The position numbers and the translations under genes were made by a program. A model generated the notes under the pieces. That model had not been told where the DNA came from. It ran no database searches and saw only the letters and a program-made list of their open reading frames with translations. DNA of 64,000 nucleotides from the NCBI RefSeq assembly GCF_002591975.1, contig NZ_NVQE01000026.1, positions 19,876-83,875 of the forward strand. Direction: 5' to 3'. Shown here one piece after another: positions 15,712 through 24,855 of this stretch. Position 1 is the stretch's first letter, and each line of letters starts with the position of its first letter. Source of the stretch: Mycobacterium neglectum. Its GTDB lineage: Bacteria > Actinomycetota > Actinomycetes > Mycobacteriales > Mycobacteriaceae.

Positions 15712-17214
15712 TTACAGATGCAGCGCCCGAGCGGCCAGCGTCGCGAGTTCGCCTTGCAGATTCGTGATCGGTGCGCTGCCGCGCAGATGGATCACGTTGG
15801 TGAGAAGTACGACGTAGGTGTCCGAGGCGGGATCGATCCACAGCGACGTTCCGGTGAACCCGACATGGCCGAAGCTACCGATCGGAAAGACCATTCCCCG
15901 CGGCTTGGAGTGCGGGGTATCGATATCCCAGCCGAACCCGCGCAGGTTCTGCCCAGCGATCGCCGGATAGTGCGGAGCAAGCAGCGGATGTTCGGTGTTC
16001 GGTGATGCGGCAAGGGCTTCTTGGGTCGCGGCGTTCGCGTCTACGACCTGTTGGGGCGTATGGCCTGGCTGCTGCGGAGTCGTCATCAACTGCAAGGTCT
16101 CCTGTTTCAGCGGAAACTTGCTCGGGCGCCCTGCCAGTCGATCCAGCAGAGCTTGCGCATAGATGCCGACGTCGTGCGCAGTCGAGAACACCCCGGCGTT
16201 GCCTGCCACTCCCCCCATGCGGCGCGCCGTGGGGTCGTGCACGGTACCTCGCAGCAGAAAGTCCAGATCGGGGTTCGCACCGGGTTCAGCTCGACCCTCT
16301 TCGTCACGTGCCGTCGGTGCGATTCGCGACAGCAGACTGGCGTCCCATTCACCGGCAGCACAAGGTGTGGGCGGCCCGGCAGTGAGCGCAACCGCTGATC
16401 CTCTGATTTGTTGTGGCCCACAGGCTTTGGACATTGACAGATAGCGGGTATCGCCCATGCCGAGCGGTGCGAAGACCTTCTCCTGGACATAGACGTCTTC
16501 CGGCTGGCCGGTGATCCTCTCGACCATCAGGCCGAGCAGAATGAAGTTGATGTCGGAGTAGCGGAATCCCGCCCCGGGAGACGCCTCCAGCGGCTTGGTG
16601 AGCGCACGAGAGAGACCCTCCGCCTTGTCTCCCCCATCGAGTCCCCACCGACCTCCGAGGTCGATTTCTCCCACCAGACCCGAAGTGTGGGTGAGCATCA
16701 TGCGAATCGTCACTTCGGCCCGCCGCGGATCATTGGCCGGGTTGAAGTCGGGCAGATACTTCTGCACCGGATCGTCGAACTGAACCTTGCCTTGTTCGTA
16801 GAGCTGCATGACGGCGGTCGCCGTGGCGAGGGGCTTCGTCAACGACGCCAGGTCGAAGATCGTGTCCTCGGTCATCGGCTCCTCGGGTGCCGGCGCCCCA
16901 TCCGGTCCGGGCTCGCCTGCAAGCTTGCGCAATCCGAAGGCTTGATCGAAGACGGTCATGCCATCGTGCCCGACCACGACCACTGCCCCCGGCAGTTTCC
17001 GCGCCGCGATTGCACCGGTGATGAGTCGGGAGACGGCAGCGAATTCCTTGTCACGGGTCGGATTTCGCGACGTCGACGTTGTGGCGGACGGGCTGGTCTG
17101 GGTGGCCTGCGTGCTACTGGTTACCTCTGGCTCACGTGCTTCGGCACATGAGGACGCCGCAACGAGTGCAAGCAGGACAGCTGCAGCGGGAATGGCTTTT
17201 CCCAGAACTGACAT
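15712..17214 (-). CDS. Exported serine hydrolase (class C beta-lactamase family)
   Basis: 500 residues with an N-terminal hydrophobic segment ending VAASSC, a plausible lipoprotein signal with Cys23. A Ser/Thr-rich linker follows, then a beta-lactamase/penicillin-binding-like domain. The catalytic S124-x-x-K127 lies in DLASLTKPLA, the YxN motif in YSDINF, and the third motif in FGHVGFTGT. It is probably an esterase or peptidase anchored outside the membrane rather than a true beta-lactamase. It is divergent from the Rv2525c-like gene, 53 bp apart. Confidence 0.88.
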   Translation of the reverse strand: MSVLGKAIPAAAVLLALVAASSCAEAREPEVTSSTQATQTSPSATTSTSRNPTRDKEFAAVSRLITGAIAARKLPGAVVVVGHDGMTVFDQAFGLRKLAGEPGPDGAPAPEEPMTEDTIFDLASLTKPLATATAVMQLYEQGKVQFDDPVQKYLPDFNPANDPRRAEVTIRMMLTHTSGLVGEIDLGGRWGLDGGDKAEGLSRALTKPLEASPGAGFRYSDINFILLGLMVERITGQPEDVYVQEKVFAPLGMGDTRYLSMSKACGPQQIRGSAVALTAGPPTPCAAGEWDASLLSRIAPTARDEEGRAEPGANPDLDFLLRGTVHDPTARRMGGVAGNAGVFSTAHDVGIYAQALLDRLAGRPSKFPLKQETLQLMTTPQQPGHTPQQVVDANAATQEALAASPNTEHPLLAPHYPAIAGQNLRGFGWDIDTPHSKPRGMVFPIGSFGHVGFTGTSLWIDPASDTYVVLLTNVIHLRGSAPITNLQGELATLAARALHL

Positions 17215-17267
17215 GGTCCCTCAGCATAGAGCGAAGGTTGTGGTCGACATCTTGTTACCATCGCGGC

Positions 17268-18074
17268 GTGGTCGACCCGTGTACGCCACCCGGTCGCGAC
17301 GGAGCGCCGTCTCGTCGCGACGTACTGAAATATGCCATCTCCGCCCCAGCTCTTCTGGCTCTCGGCGCGGCCGTCTCGACAATGCACGGGCCGAAGGCAT
17401 CGGCCGCTGCCGCGAAGTTGATCGATTTCACGCACCGCCAGGTTGCGCCGGATTTGATCAAAGCGGCGGGCTTCGACGGGGCACTTGTCTACGTATCCGA
17501 GTTGCGGCCGGGCGCGGACTTCGACTTCAAGCCCGTCACCCGCGGGTATGCGGACGCGCTGCGCGCCGAAGGCCTCGAGGTTGTCAGCTGCTATCAGTAC
17601 GGAAAGCCCAATTGGCCGAATGCGCCATCGGATTACACCCGCGGCTACGACGGTGGCGTGGCGGACGCGCGGACGGCGATGCGGCTGCACACCGCGGCCG
17701 GCGGACCCGATACGGCGCCGATCTTCTTCAGCGTCGACGAGGACATCGACCTCGACACCTGGAACAGCGTTGCGGTCCAGTGGTATCGGGGCATCAACTC
17801 GATACTGGGCGTGAATCGCACCGGCATGTACGGACACGCAAATGCGTGTGCGTGGGCGATCCAGGACGGCGTCATCGGACCCTCGACCACTCCCGGCCAC
17901 GCGTGGGCATGGCAGACCAGAGCGTGGTCGTACGGCGAGCGCGAGCCCGCGGCGGTGCTGTATCAGGACGTCATCGTCACACCGACCGACAAGGGCGTCA
18001 TCCTGGGCGGGACCAGCGTCGATGTGGACTTGGTCCTCGCTCCCGATTTCGGGCAGTGGAGCCTTCCGAGATAG
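17268..18074 (+). CDS. Tat-exported glycoside-hydrolase-like protein (Rv2525c family)
   Basis: 268 residues from the GTG at 17268; the frame is open upstream but overlaps the divergent gene. The twin-arginine signal is SRRDVLKYA followed by a hydrophobic stretch ending near ASAAAA. The mature domain matches Rv2525c: VVSCYQYGKPN, an acidic FFSVDEDIDLD strand (Rv2525c has ASIDDN), TGMYGHANACAWAIQDG and a C-terminal DVDLVLAPDFGQW. The fold is a glycosidase-like TIM barrel (DUF1906). Rv2525c influences the cell envelope and beta-lactam susceptibility; its substrate is not established. Confidence 0.87.
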   Translation: MVDPCTPPGRDGAPSRRDVLKYAISAPALLALGAAVSTMHGPKASAAAAKLIDFTHRQVAPDLIKAAGFDGALVYVSELRPGADFDFKPVTRGYADALRAEGLEVVSCYQYGKPNWPNAPSDYTRGYDGGVADARTAMRLHTAAGGPDTAPIFFSVDEDIDLDTWNSVAVQWYRGINSILGVNRTGMYGHANACAWAIQDGVIGPSTTPGHAWAWQTRAWSYGEREPAAVLYQDVIVTPTDKGVILGGTSVDVDLVLAPDFGQWSLPR

Positions 18075-18135
18075 AAGTCATCCCGGCCCGCTCCAAGAAA
18101 CCTCCAAGGCCTACCCGCCAGTCTGCTGTCAGCAA

Positions 18136-18168
18136 GTGCGGGGGCCCCACCCGACGAGGTCCCCGCAC
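18136..18168. terminator. GC-rich hairpin between convergent genes
   Basis: GTGCGGGG at 18136-18143 pairs with CCCCGCAC at 18161-18168, and further GG/CC pairs extend into the loop. There is no U-tract. It lies between the ends of two convergent genes and probably terminates both. Confidence 0.55.
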
Positions 18169-18205
18169 CTGCCGTATTCAGGCAAGCTCGGCCGCGTACC
18201 CGCGA

Positions 18206-18535
18206 TCAGTAGTTGTTACAGCTATTGGCGATCGACGCCATGGGCCCAAAGTACTTCTGACCCCAAGATGTGGACTGATATTCCGCAACGAGCTGCGCGC
18301 GTTCCCCTGGCGGGGAGGACAAGAAATTGCCTAGCATGGCGGCGGCGATCGGGTTCGCGTTGAACTTCTGCGCCAGCGCCGGATTCTCGGTATTCAGTGC
18401 GGCCATGACCTGCGGATAACTGCAGGTGGTGTCGACGATCGGGTCGGCGGAGGCCATCGGAGTTCCTGCGGTCAACGAAAGCGCGAGACCGCCGACAGCG
18501 GCGACGACCAACTTTTTCAAGGATGAATTGAGCAT
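18206..18535 (-). CDS. Secreted hemophore-like protein
   Basis: 109 residues. A signal peptide (LKKLVVAAVGGLALSLTAG) is cleaved near ASA-DP. The mature helical protein has two cysteines (TTCSYPQVMAAL and SIANSC) and the segment LAQKFNANPIAAAMLGNFL. The layout matches the mycobacterial hemophore-related family that includes Rv0203, which binds haem outside the cell. Haem binding here is inferred. It stands alone, 105 bp from the lipase gene on the same strand. Confidence 0.82.
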   Translation of the reverse strand: MLNSSLKKLVVAAVGGLALSLTAGTPMASADPIVDTTCSYPQVMAALNTENPALAQKFNANPIAAAMLGNFLSSPPGERAQLVAEYQSTSWGQKYFGPMASIANSCNNY

Positions 18536-18640
18536 GTTCGGGGACCTTCCAACTTATGCAGTGGCCCCCGACTGGCCCTGACTTCAACAGTGACCCCATG
18601 GTAGCGCGCGTTTGCCATGTCGTCACTGAGATCGCATTGC

Positions 18641-19564
18641 TCAATCCTGAGCCCGAATGAGCCCGCGGATGTCCGCCCACAGCAGTTCTCGCGCCGACGC
18701 TGCAGCTTCAAACGGCATGATCGTCATGAAACCATGGAACATCTCTGGGAAATCCCGATGCGCCACAGGTACTTTCGCGTCGCGTAGCCGCGTCGCGTAC
18801 TCGGCACCTTCGTCGTGCAGGACATCGAGTCCCGCCGTCACAACCACGGCCCGCGGAAGGCCGTCATGCGACTCGGCTCGGCCCGGCGCCACCAGATCTG
18901 TCGGTTCGGCGCCGTCGAGGTACTGCTCCCAGTACCACTTCATCGCGGTACGGGTATTCACGTAGCCGGTGGCATACGCCAGGTAGCTCGCCGTCTCGAA
19001 CGTCGGCTCGATTACGGGGTAGATCAGCACCTGGCCGACAGGCATCGGCGCGCCGCGCTCACGACACATCAACGAGACCACCGCCGCCAGGTTGCCGCCC
19101 GCGCTGTCACCGGCGACGATCAGCCTCGCGGCATCCACGTCGAGGTCGGCGGCGTGTTCGGCAACCCATCGAAACGCGGCGTAGGCGTCCTCCGCGGCGG
19201 CGGGCGCGCGGTGTTCCGGTGCGAGCCGGTAGTCGACGGATACGACAACGGACTCGGTGTGGCGGGACATCGCCCGACAGAAGCTGTCATGCGAGTCGAG
19301 GTCGCACAGCACGAAGCCGCCGCCGTGGAAGAACACCACCGCGGGGCGAGGGTCGCCGTCGCCGTGCGGGCGGTAGATCCGCACCCTGAGATCACCGCCC
19401 GGACCGGGAATGAAGCGGTCATCGGCGCTTGCGACGTCGTCGAGGTTGCCGACGGGCAGACGACGGCCGACCAGGATGGCCCGCACCTCCTGGGCCGTCA
19501 TCGTCTCGACCGCGGGGAAGGCCTCGTCGCTGGCGCGCATGAAAGCCTGCACGCCGTCGTCCAT
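18641..19564 (-). CDS. Alpha/beta-hydrolase of the hormone-sensitive lipase family
   Basis: 307 residues from the ATG at 19564; the frame stays open upstream but runs through the operator region and the divergent gene. The HGGG oxyanion motif is in FFHGGGFVLC, the nucleophile in GDSAGGNLA, the acid in AGLDVLHDE and the His in MFHGFM. The family comprises LipH/LipR-type carboxylesterases acting on short acyl esters. A TGGACA-type inverted repeat lies 43 bp upstream, matching one at the start of the divergent oxidoreductase. The two are therefore probably controlled by one repressor. Confidence 0.9.
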   Translation of the reverse strand: MDDGVQAFMRASDEAFPAVETMTAQEVRAILVGRRLPVGNLDDVASADDRFIPGPGGDLRVRIYRPHGDGDPRPAVVFFHGGGFVLCDLDSHDSFCRAMSRHTESVVVSVDYRLAPEHRAPAAAEDAYAAFRWVAEHAADLDVDAARLIVAGDSAGGNLAAVVSLMCRERGAPMPVGQVLIYPVIEPTFETASYLAYATGYVNTRTAMKWYWEQYLDGAEPTDLVAPGRAESHDGLPRAVVVTAGLDVLHDEGAEYATRLRDAKVPVAHRDFPEMFHGFMTIMPFEAAASARELLWADIRGLIRAQD

Positions 19565-19606
19565 GAGCCGACGGTAGTACAGCGGCGATCCCGGCACGGC
19601 TGAATC

Positions 19607-19620
19607 TGGACACTTGTCCG
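19607..19620. promoter_or_regulatory. Operator-like inverted repeat, copy 1 (lipase side)
   Basis: TGGACA-CT-TGTCCG: 6-2-6 inverted repeat with one mismatch, upstream of the lipase start. It matches the copy at 19707 exactly 100 bp away but in inverse orientation. Confidence 0.65.
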
Positions 19621-19706
19621 GCTCCGAAGGTGGCGAAAACGGGCCGATGTGGCAACGGCCCTCATCTCGCAGATTCCGCGGACACACGTCGCGAGACCCC
19701 CTAGAC

Positions 19707-19720
19707 TGGACAAGTGTCCA
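19707..19720. promoter_or_regulatory. Operator-like inverted repeat, copy 2, over a leaderless start
   Basis: TGGACA-AG-TGTCCA is a perfect 6-2-6 inverted repeat covering the GTG start codon at 19714. TAGACT at 19702-19707 is a good mycobacterial -10 element, six bases from the GTG. Transcription would therefore start at or beside the start codon, and a bound repressor would sit on it. Confidence 0.7.
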
Positions 19721-21966
19721 GGCACGTTGCGGTGACCTGCCCGCTATGCGAGGCGATGTGCGGACTGCAGGTGCGCATCGACGGCGACGAGGTCGCCGAT
19801 ATCCGCGGCAACCCCGACGACGTGTGGTCGCGCGGCCATATCTGCCCGAAGGGCACCTCGCTGGCCCATCTGCACACCGACCCCGATCGACTGCGCCAGC
19901 CGATGGTCCGGACACCGAACGGTCATGTCCCGGTGTCCTGGGACGACGCCTACGCCGAAGTCGAACGCGTGCTGCGACCGGTGCTCGAGCGCCACGGCGC
20001 CGAAGCCGTCACCGTCTACGTGGGTAACCCGGTCGCCCACAACCTGGGGCTCAGCACCCACATCGGCGCACTCATCGGCATGGCGCAGGCCGCGGGAATG
20101 CCCTCGTACTACTCGCCCGGCACCGTCGACCAGTGGCCGCTGAACCTCGTCAGTGCACTGTTGTTCGGCCACATGTGGAACGCGCCGATTCCCGACGTCG
20201 ATCGGACCGACCACCTGATGATCTTCGGCGCGAATCCTGCTGCGTCGCAGGGCTCGATGCTGTCGGCGCCCGATCTGATGGGTCGCCTCGCCGCGATTCG
20301 CCGGCGGGGCGGCACGGTGACCGTCGTCGATCCGCGCCGAACACTCACCGCGCAACGCTCGTCGCAATGGGTGCCGATCCGGCCCGGCACCGACGCGCTG
20401 CTGCTGTTCGCGATCCTGCGCACGCTCGAGGAGAACAACTGGGTGCGCCGACCCGCCCATCTCGAAGGCCGCGTCACCGGACTCGACGACGTGATCGCGA
20501 TGGCCGCCGACTTCCCGCCGGAAACCGTCGCCGGCGCGTGCGGTATCGACGCGACGGTCATCCGACAGCTCGCGCACGATCTCGCGCACGCCGAAGCCCC
20601 GGTGCTGTACAGCCGCATCGGCGCATGCACTCAGGAGTTCGGCACCTTGGCGACCTGGCTGGTGTTCGTGATCAACATTGCGCTCGGCTCGCTGGACCGC
20701 GCAGGCGGTTCCGTGTTCCCGAAGCCGGCCGTGTGGTCGCCGATGTTCATGAAGCCGCCGGACCAGGACGGGCCGGGCTGGCAGTTCGGCCGCTTCCACA
20801 GCCGGGTGCGCGGTGCGCCGGAGGTGTTCAGCCAGTTTCCGGTGAGCTGTCTCGCCGAGGAGATCGACACCCCCGGCGATGGTCGGCTGCACGGGCTGAT
20901 CACCGTCGCGGGCAATCCGGTGGTGTCGGCGCCGGGAGCGCGCCGACTCGATGCGGCCCTGGCGACGCTCGACGCGATGATCTCGGTGGACAACTACCTC
21001 AACGAGACGACCCGTCACGCCCACGTCATCCTGCCCGGGCTCTCGCCGTTGCAACGGCCGCACGCCGACGACCTGTACTGGATCTACGCGGTCTCGTCAT
21101 GCCTGAAATGGTCCGAGCCGGTGTTCGCGCCCTCGCCGGAACAACCGCCGGAGTGGCAGATCCTGCTGCGGCTCGCCGGCGCGATGGTCGGGGTGCCGAT
21201 GCCCGAGGTGGACGTCGCCGCCATGGACGACCTCTACGTGGCCGGCTTGGTCGCCACCGCATGCGCGACACCGGGAACACCGTTGAGTGGGCGGGATCCG
21301 CAGGAGGCGACGGCGGCACTGATCGGGTCCGGCCCGGAGCGACTCGTGGACATGGGGATTCGGCTCGGCCCGTGGGGCGACGACCTCGGCAGGCGGCCCG
21401 ACGGTTTGACGTTGGCCGAAGTGCGTGAACATCCCAACGGCCTGCACCTGGGCGACCTGGACGGCGGCCGGCTGGACGACGAGGTGTGCACACCCTCCGG
21501 CACCGTCGAATTGGTGCACCAACGACTCGTCGACGACGTGCCCCGCCTGCGCGCCCGACTGCTGCGAGCCGACGACGAGCTGCTGCTCACCAGCCGTCGA
21601 CACCTGCGCTCCAACAACTCCTGGATGCACAACGTGCCCGCGCTGATGCGGGGCAAGGACCGCTGCACGCTGCTGATCCACCCCGACGACGCACAGCGAG
21701 CCGGCCTGCAGACCGGTGACCTCGCTGAGTTGTCCACTGACGCGGGCTCGGTGGCGGTGCCTGCCGAGGTGTCCGACGAGATGATGCCCGGCGTGGTGTC
21801 GCTGCCGCACGGATGGGGCCACGGCGTCGACCGCACCAAGCTGCAGGTCGCCAACGGCCAGCCGGGTGTCAACTCGAATCTGCTGAACCCCGCCCATCTG
21901 ATCGACGTGCCCAGCAATACTCAGGTCGTCAACGGCGTGCCGTGCCACGTCCGGAATCGAACCTGA
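19714..21966 (+). CDS. Molybdopterin oxidoreductase (Rv0197-like)
   Basis: 750 residues. The N-terminal [4Fe-4S] domain has C9, C12, C16 and C44, followed by PKG. The molybdopterin-guanine-dinucleotide domains contain YYSPGTVDQWP and FGANPAASQGSML; the C-terminal MopB-binding domain contains LLTSRRHLRSNNSWMHN and LPHGWGHG. It belongs to the DMSO-reductase superfamily and resembles M. tuberculosis Rv0197, whose substrate is unknown. No Tat signal, so cytosolic. The GTG start appears leaderless, with a -10 element at 19702 and an operator over it. CYP125 follows 45 bp downstream. Confidence 0.9.
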   Translation: MSRHVAVTCPLCEAMCGLQVRIDGDEVADIRGNPDDVWSRGHICPKGTSLAHLHTDPDRLRQPMVRTPNGHVPVSWDDAYAEVERVLRPVLERHGAEAVTVYVGNPVAHNLGLSTHIGALIGMAQAAGMPSYYSPGTVDQWPLNLVSALLFGHMWNAPIPDVDRTDHLMIFGANPAASQGSMLSAPDLMGRLAAIRRRGGTVTVVDPRRTLTAQRSSQWVPIRPGTDALLLFAILRTLEENNWVRRPAHLEGRVTGLDDVIAMAADFPPETVAGACGIDATVIRQLAHDLAHAEAPVLYSRIGACTQEFGTLATWLVFVINIALGSLDRAGGSVFPKPAVWSPMFMKPPDQDGPGWQFGRFHSRVRGAPEVFSQFPVSCLAEEIDTPGDGRLHGLITVAGNPVVSAPGARRLDAALATLDAMISVDNYLNETTRHAHVILPGLSPLQRPHADDLYWIYAVSSCLKWSEPVFAPSPEQPPEWQILLRLAGAMVGVPMPEVDVAAMDDLYVAGLVATACATPGTPLSGRDPQEATAALIGSGPERLVDMGIRLGPWGDDLGRRPDGLTLAEVREHPNGLHLGDLDGGRLDDEVCTPSGTVELVHQRLVDDVPRLRARLLRADDELLLTSRRHLRSNNSWMHNVPALMRGKDRCTLLIHPDDAQRAGLQTGDLAELSTDAGSVAVPAEVSDEMMPGVVSLPHGWGHGVDRTKLQVANGQPGVNSNLLNPAHLIDVPSNTQVVNGVPCHVRNRT

Positions 21967-22011
21967 GCCGGAATCGAACCTGAGCCGGTGCCGACCCTGA
22001 GGAGGTCCCCG

Positions 22012-23238
22012 ATGGCCGCACCCAACCTGCCACCCGGCTTCGATTTCACCGATCCCGACATCTACGCCGAGCGCCTGCCGACAGAGGAGCTCGCCGAGGT
22101 CCGTCGCGCGGCTCCGATCTGGTGGAACGAGCAGGGCCCCGACGCGGGCGGGTACCGCGACGGTGGCTTCTGGGTGGTCAGCAAGCACCGCGACGTCCGC
22201 GAGGTGTCGCTACGCAGCGACGTGTTCTCGGCAGCCGCGAAAACCGTCGTCCCGCATTTCAAGCCCTCGGTCGACGTCGAAGGACAGATCAAGGCGTCCA
22301 AGTTGTCGATGCTCATGATGGACGACCCCGAGCACGCCCGGCTGCGCAAGATCGTCTCCCGCGGATTCACGCCCCGCGCCGTCGAGCGGCTGCGCGCCGA
22401 GCTCAACGAGCGGGCGCAGCAGATAGCCGCCGAAGCGGCCACGCACGACTCCGGCGACTTCGTCCTCGACGTCTCGCGTGAACTCCCGTTGCAGGCGATC
22501 GCCGGACTCCTCGGTGTTCCGCTGGAGGACCGCGAGAAGTTGTTCGACTGGTCCAACCAGATGGTCGGCGGTGACGACCCCGAGTTCGAGGAACACAACT
22601 CGCTGGGCGCGGTCGTCGAATTGATCGGCTACGCCATGGAATTGGCGAAGCTTCGGGAGAAGGAGCCGGGCGAGGACATCGTCAGCACGCTGATCGACTC
22701 CGAAGCCGACGGTCAGCTCACCGAGGCCGAGTTCGGGATGTTCGTCGTGACGCTCGCGGTGGCGGGTAACGAGACCAGCCGCAACTCGATCACCCAGGGC
22801 ATGATGGCGTTCACCGATTTCCCCGACCAGTGGGAACTGTTCAAGCGTGAGCGTCCGAAGACCGCAGCCGACGAAATCATCCGCTGGGCCTCACCCATCA
22901 CCGCGTTTCAACGGACAGCGCTGGCCGACACCGAACTATCGGGTGTGCCGATCAAGAAGGGCCAGCGGCTGGTGTTGTTCTACCGATCGGCAAACTTCGA
23001 CGAAGACGTGTTCGACGATCCGTACACGTTCAACATCCTGCGAGATCCCAATCCGCACTTGGGCTTCGGCGGTACGGGCGCCCACTACTGTGTCGGCGCG
23101 AACCTCGCACGGATGACGATCGACCTGATGTTCAACGCGATCGCCGACCACATCCCCGACCTGAAACCAATGTCGGCGCCCGAGCGGCTGCGGTCGAGCT
23201 TCATCAATGGCATCAAGCACTGGCAGGTGGAGTACTGA
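22012..23238 (+). CDS. cyp125: CYP125-family steroid C26/C27 monooxygenase
   Basis: 408 residues from the ATG at 22012, which has a strong GAGGAGG site. The start PNLPPGFDFTDPDIYAERLP, the I-helix VAGNETSRNSITQGMMAF, FQRTALADTELSGV and the haem loop FGGTGAHYCVGANLARM (C360) follow M. tuberculosis CYP125A1 almost segment by segment. That enzyme oxidises the terminal side-chain methyl of cholesterol and cholest-4-en-3-one to the carboxylic acid, the first side-chain step. The neighbouring FadD17-like, FadE and thiolase-fold genes support the same pathway. It ends in a bidirectional terminator. Confidence 0.93.
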   Translation: MAAPNLPPGFDFTDPDIYAERLPTEELAEVRRAAPIWWNEQGPDAGGYRDGGFWVVSKHRDVREVSLRSDVFSAAAKTVVPHFKPSVDVEGQIKASKLSMLMMDDPEHARLRKIVSRGFTPRAVERLRAELNERAQQIAAEAATHDSGDFVLDVSRELPLQAIAGLLGVPLEDREKLFDWSNQMVGGDDPEFEEHNSLGAVVELIGYAMELAKLREKEPGEDIVSTLIDSEADGQLTEAEFGMFVVTLAVAGNETSRNSITQGMMAFTDFPDQWELFKRERPKTAADEIIRWASPITAFQRTALADTELSGVPIKKGQRLVLFYRSANFDEDVFDDPYTFNILRDPNPHLGFGGTGAHYCVGANLARMTIDLMFNAIADHIPDLKPMSAPERLRSSFINGIKHWQVEY

Positions 23239-23244
23239 GCGTGT

Positions 23245-23293
23245 GATTTCGGTGCGCTAACGTTCGCTCAGCGACTGTTTGCGCACCGAAATC
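23245..23293. terminator. Bidirectional hairpin terminator between cyp125 and the ligase
   Basis: GATTTCGGTGCGC (23245-23257) is perfectly complementary to GCGCACCGAAATC (23281-23293), a 13-bp stem with a 23-base loop. It serves both convergent transcripts. The right arm lies inside the last codons of the ligase gene. Confidence 0.7.
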
Positions 23294-24855
23294 GCCGAGT
23301 AGCGGCGGCCGCGCGGCTCGCGTTCCCACAGTTGGCCGTCACCCGCGGCGACACCCTCCTGGATCAGCGTGCGCTTGAGGATCTTGTTCGTCGCGGTCTG
23401 CGGCAACTCATCGTTGATTCGTAGATACCGCGGCCACGCCTTCGGCGACAGGTCCTGCTGTGCGGCAAGGAAATCCTCGAACCGCTTCGGCGTGAGTTCG
23501 TCGTTGAGCACGACGGCCGCCATCACCTGGTCGCCGACGTGCTCGTCGGGCACGGCATACACCGCGACGAGATTGACCTCCGGCAGCCGCTGCAGAATCC
23601 GCTCGATCGGGCCCGCCGCAAGGTTCTCCCCGTCGACGCGCATCCAGTCCGCGGTGCGCCCCGCCAGGAAGATCCACCCGTCGGCGTCGCGATAGGCGAG
23701 ATCGCCCGACCAGTACATGCCGTGCCGCATGCGCTCATCCGTGGCCGCCGAGTCGTTGTAGTAGCCGGTGAACCCGCCGGATCCGTAGGTGTTCACCAAC
23801 TCCCCCACGGCGTCGTCGAAGTTGGCCAACGCACCGTGCTCGTCGAATTCCGCTGTCGCACATTCGGTCACGGTGTCGGCGTGATACACGCTCACCCCCG
23901 GATAACCCTTGCCGATCGATCCCGGCGGGCATCCGTCCTCGCGCATCACCACGACCGCGAACTCACTCGACCCGAAGCTGTCCACCACCCGGCAGCCGAA
24001 GCGTTTGCCGAACAACTCGATATCGCGTTCCGTCGCTTCGTTGCCGAACGCGGCCCGCAGTGTGTTGTCGGCATCGTCGGGGTGCTCCGGCGTCGCCAGT
24101 ACCAGTGCGAGCGGCTTGCCGACGTAGTTCATGTAGGTGGCGTTGTACCGCCGAATGTCGGGCAGGAACCGCGACGGCGAGAACCTCGCGGGCACCATCG
24201 TCGCCCCGCACGCGATCGCGACGGCCCACCCCGCGGCTACCCCATTCGAATGAAACAGCGGCATCGACAGGTACGCCACATCGTCGGCTGTCAGCTCGAA
24301 GCGGTCCACCAGGCTCGCTCCGCACAGCACCGCCATCGCGTGCGCAAACCGCACCGCCTTGGGGTCGCCGCTGGTTCCGGAGGTGAAGATCATAATCGCG
24401 GTGTCTTGGCCGGTGACCTCACGATGCGGGACAAGGGGTTTCGCGGTCTGTACCGCGGCCAGGTATTCGGCGCTGTCGACGTCCACCACCGTCGCGGGGC
24501 CGAGGTCCAGTCCGTCGAGCAGCGGGAGGTGATCGGTGTCGACGAGCACCATTCGGCAGTCGGCGCGCCGGATGTCGGTCGCCAGCCCCTCACCACGTCG
24601 CGTGGTGTTGATACCGCACAGCACATAGCCGCCGAGCGCCGCCGCGGCCATCGACCGCAGCATTGCTGGCGAATTACCCAGCAGCGCGCCGACGTGCAAC
24701 GGTTCGTCCGGCGGCGCCGATTCGATCAGGGCCGCGGCCTCCGCCGACGCCTCGGCCAGATGCTCACGCCACGTCCACGCGCGGTCGCCGTGCAACATCG
24801 CGACGCCGTCATCAGCCAAGCGCGTGCGCAGCAGCTGCTGCACCGTCTCAATCAT
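23257..24855 (-). CDS. Acyl-CoA synthetase, FadD17-like
   Basis: 532 residues of the ANL adenylating family. The P-loop-like motif is IMIFTSGTSGDPKAVRF, the aromatic switch region SFGSSEF, the hinge YWSGDLAYRDADGWIFLAGR, and the C-terminal lysine region TATNKILKRTL. Overall layout and length match FadD17/FadD19-type steroid-carboxylate CoA ligases of the cholesterol side-chain pathway. It overlaps the OB-fold gene by eight bases and is last in a minus-strand operon. FadD17 identity rests on family resemblance and neighbours, so the exact side-chain length used is uncertain. Confidence 0.85.
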   Translation of the reverse strand: MIETVQQLLRTRLADDGVAMLHGDRAWTWREHLAEASAEAAALIESAPPDEPLHVGALLGNSPAMLRSMAAAALGGYVLCGINTTRRGEGLATDIRRADCRMVLVDTDHLPLLDGLDLGPATVVDVDSAEYLAAVQTAKPLVPHREVTGQDTAIMIFTSGTSGDPKAVRFAHAMAVLCGASLVDRFELTADDVAYLSMPLFHSNGVAAGWAVAIACGATMVPARFSPSRFLPDIRRYNATYMNYVGKPLALVLATPEHPDDADNTLRAAFGNEATERDIELFGKRFGCRVVDSFGSSEFAVVVMREDGCPPGSIGKGYPGVSVYHADTVTECATAEFDEHGALANFDDAVGELVNTYGSGGFTGYYNDSAATDERMRHGMYWSGDLAYRDADGWIFLAGRTADWMRVDGENLAAGPIERILQRLPEVNLVAVYAVPDEHVGDQVMAAVVLNDELTPKRFEDFLAAQQDLSPKAWPRYLRINDELPQTATNKILKRTLIQEGVAAGDGQLWEREPRGRRYSAISVRKQSLSER

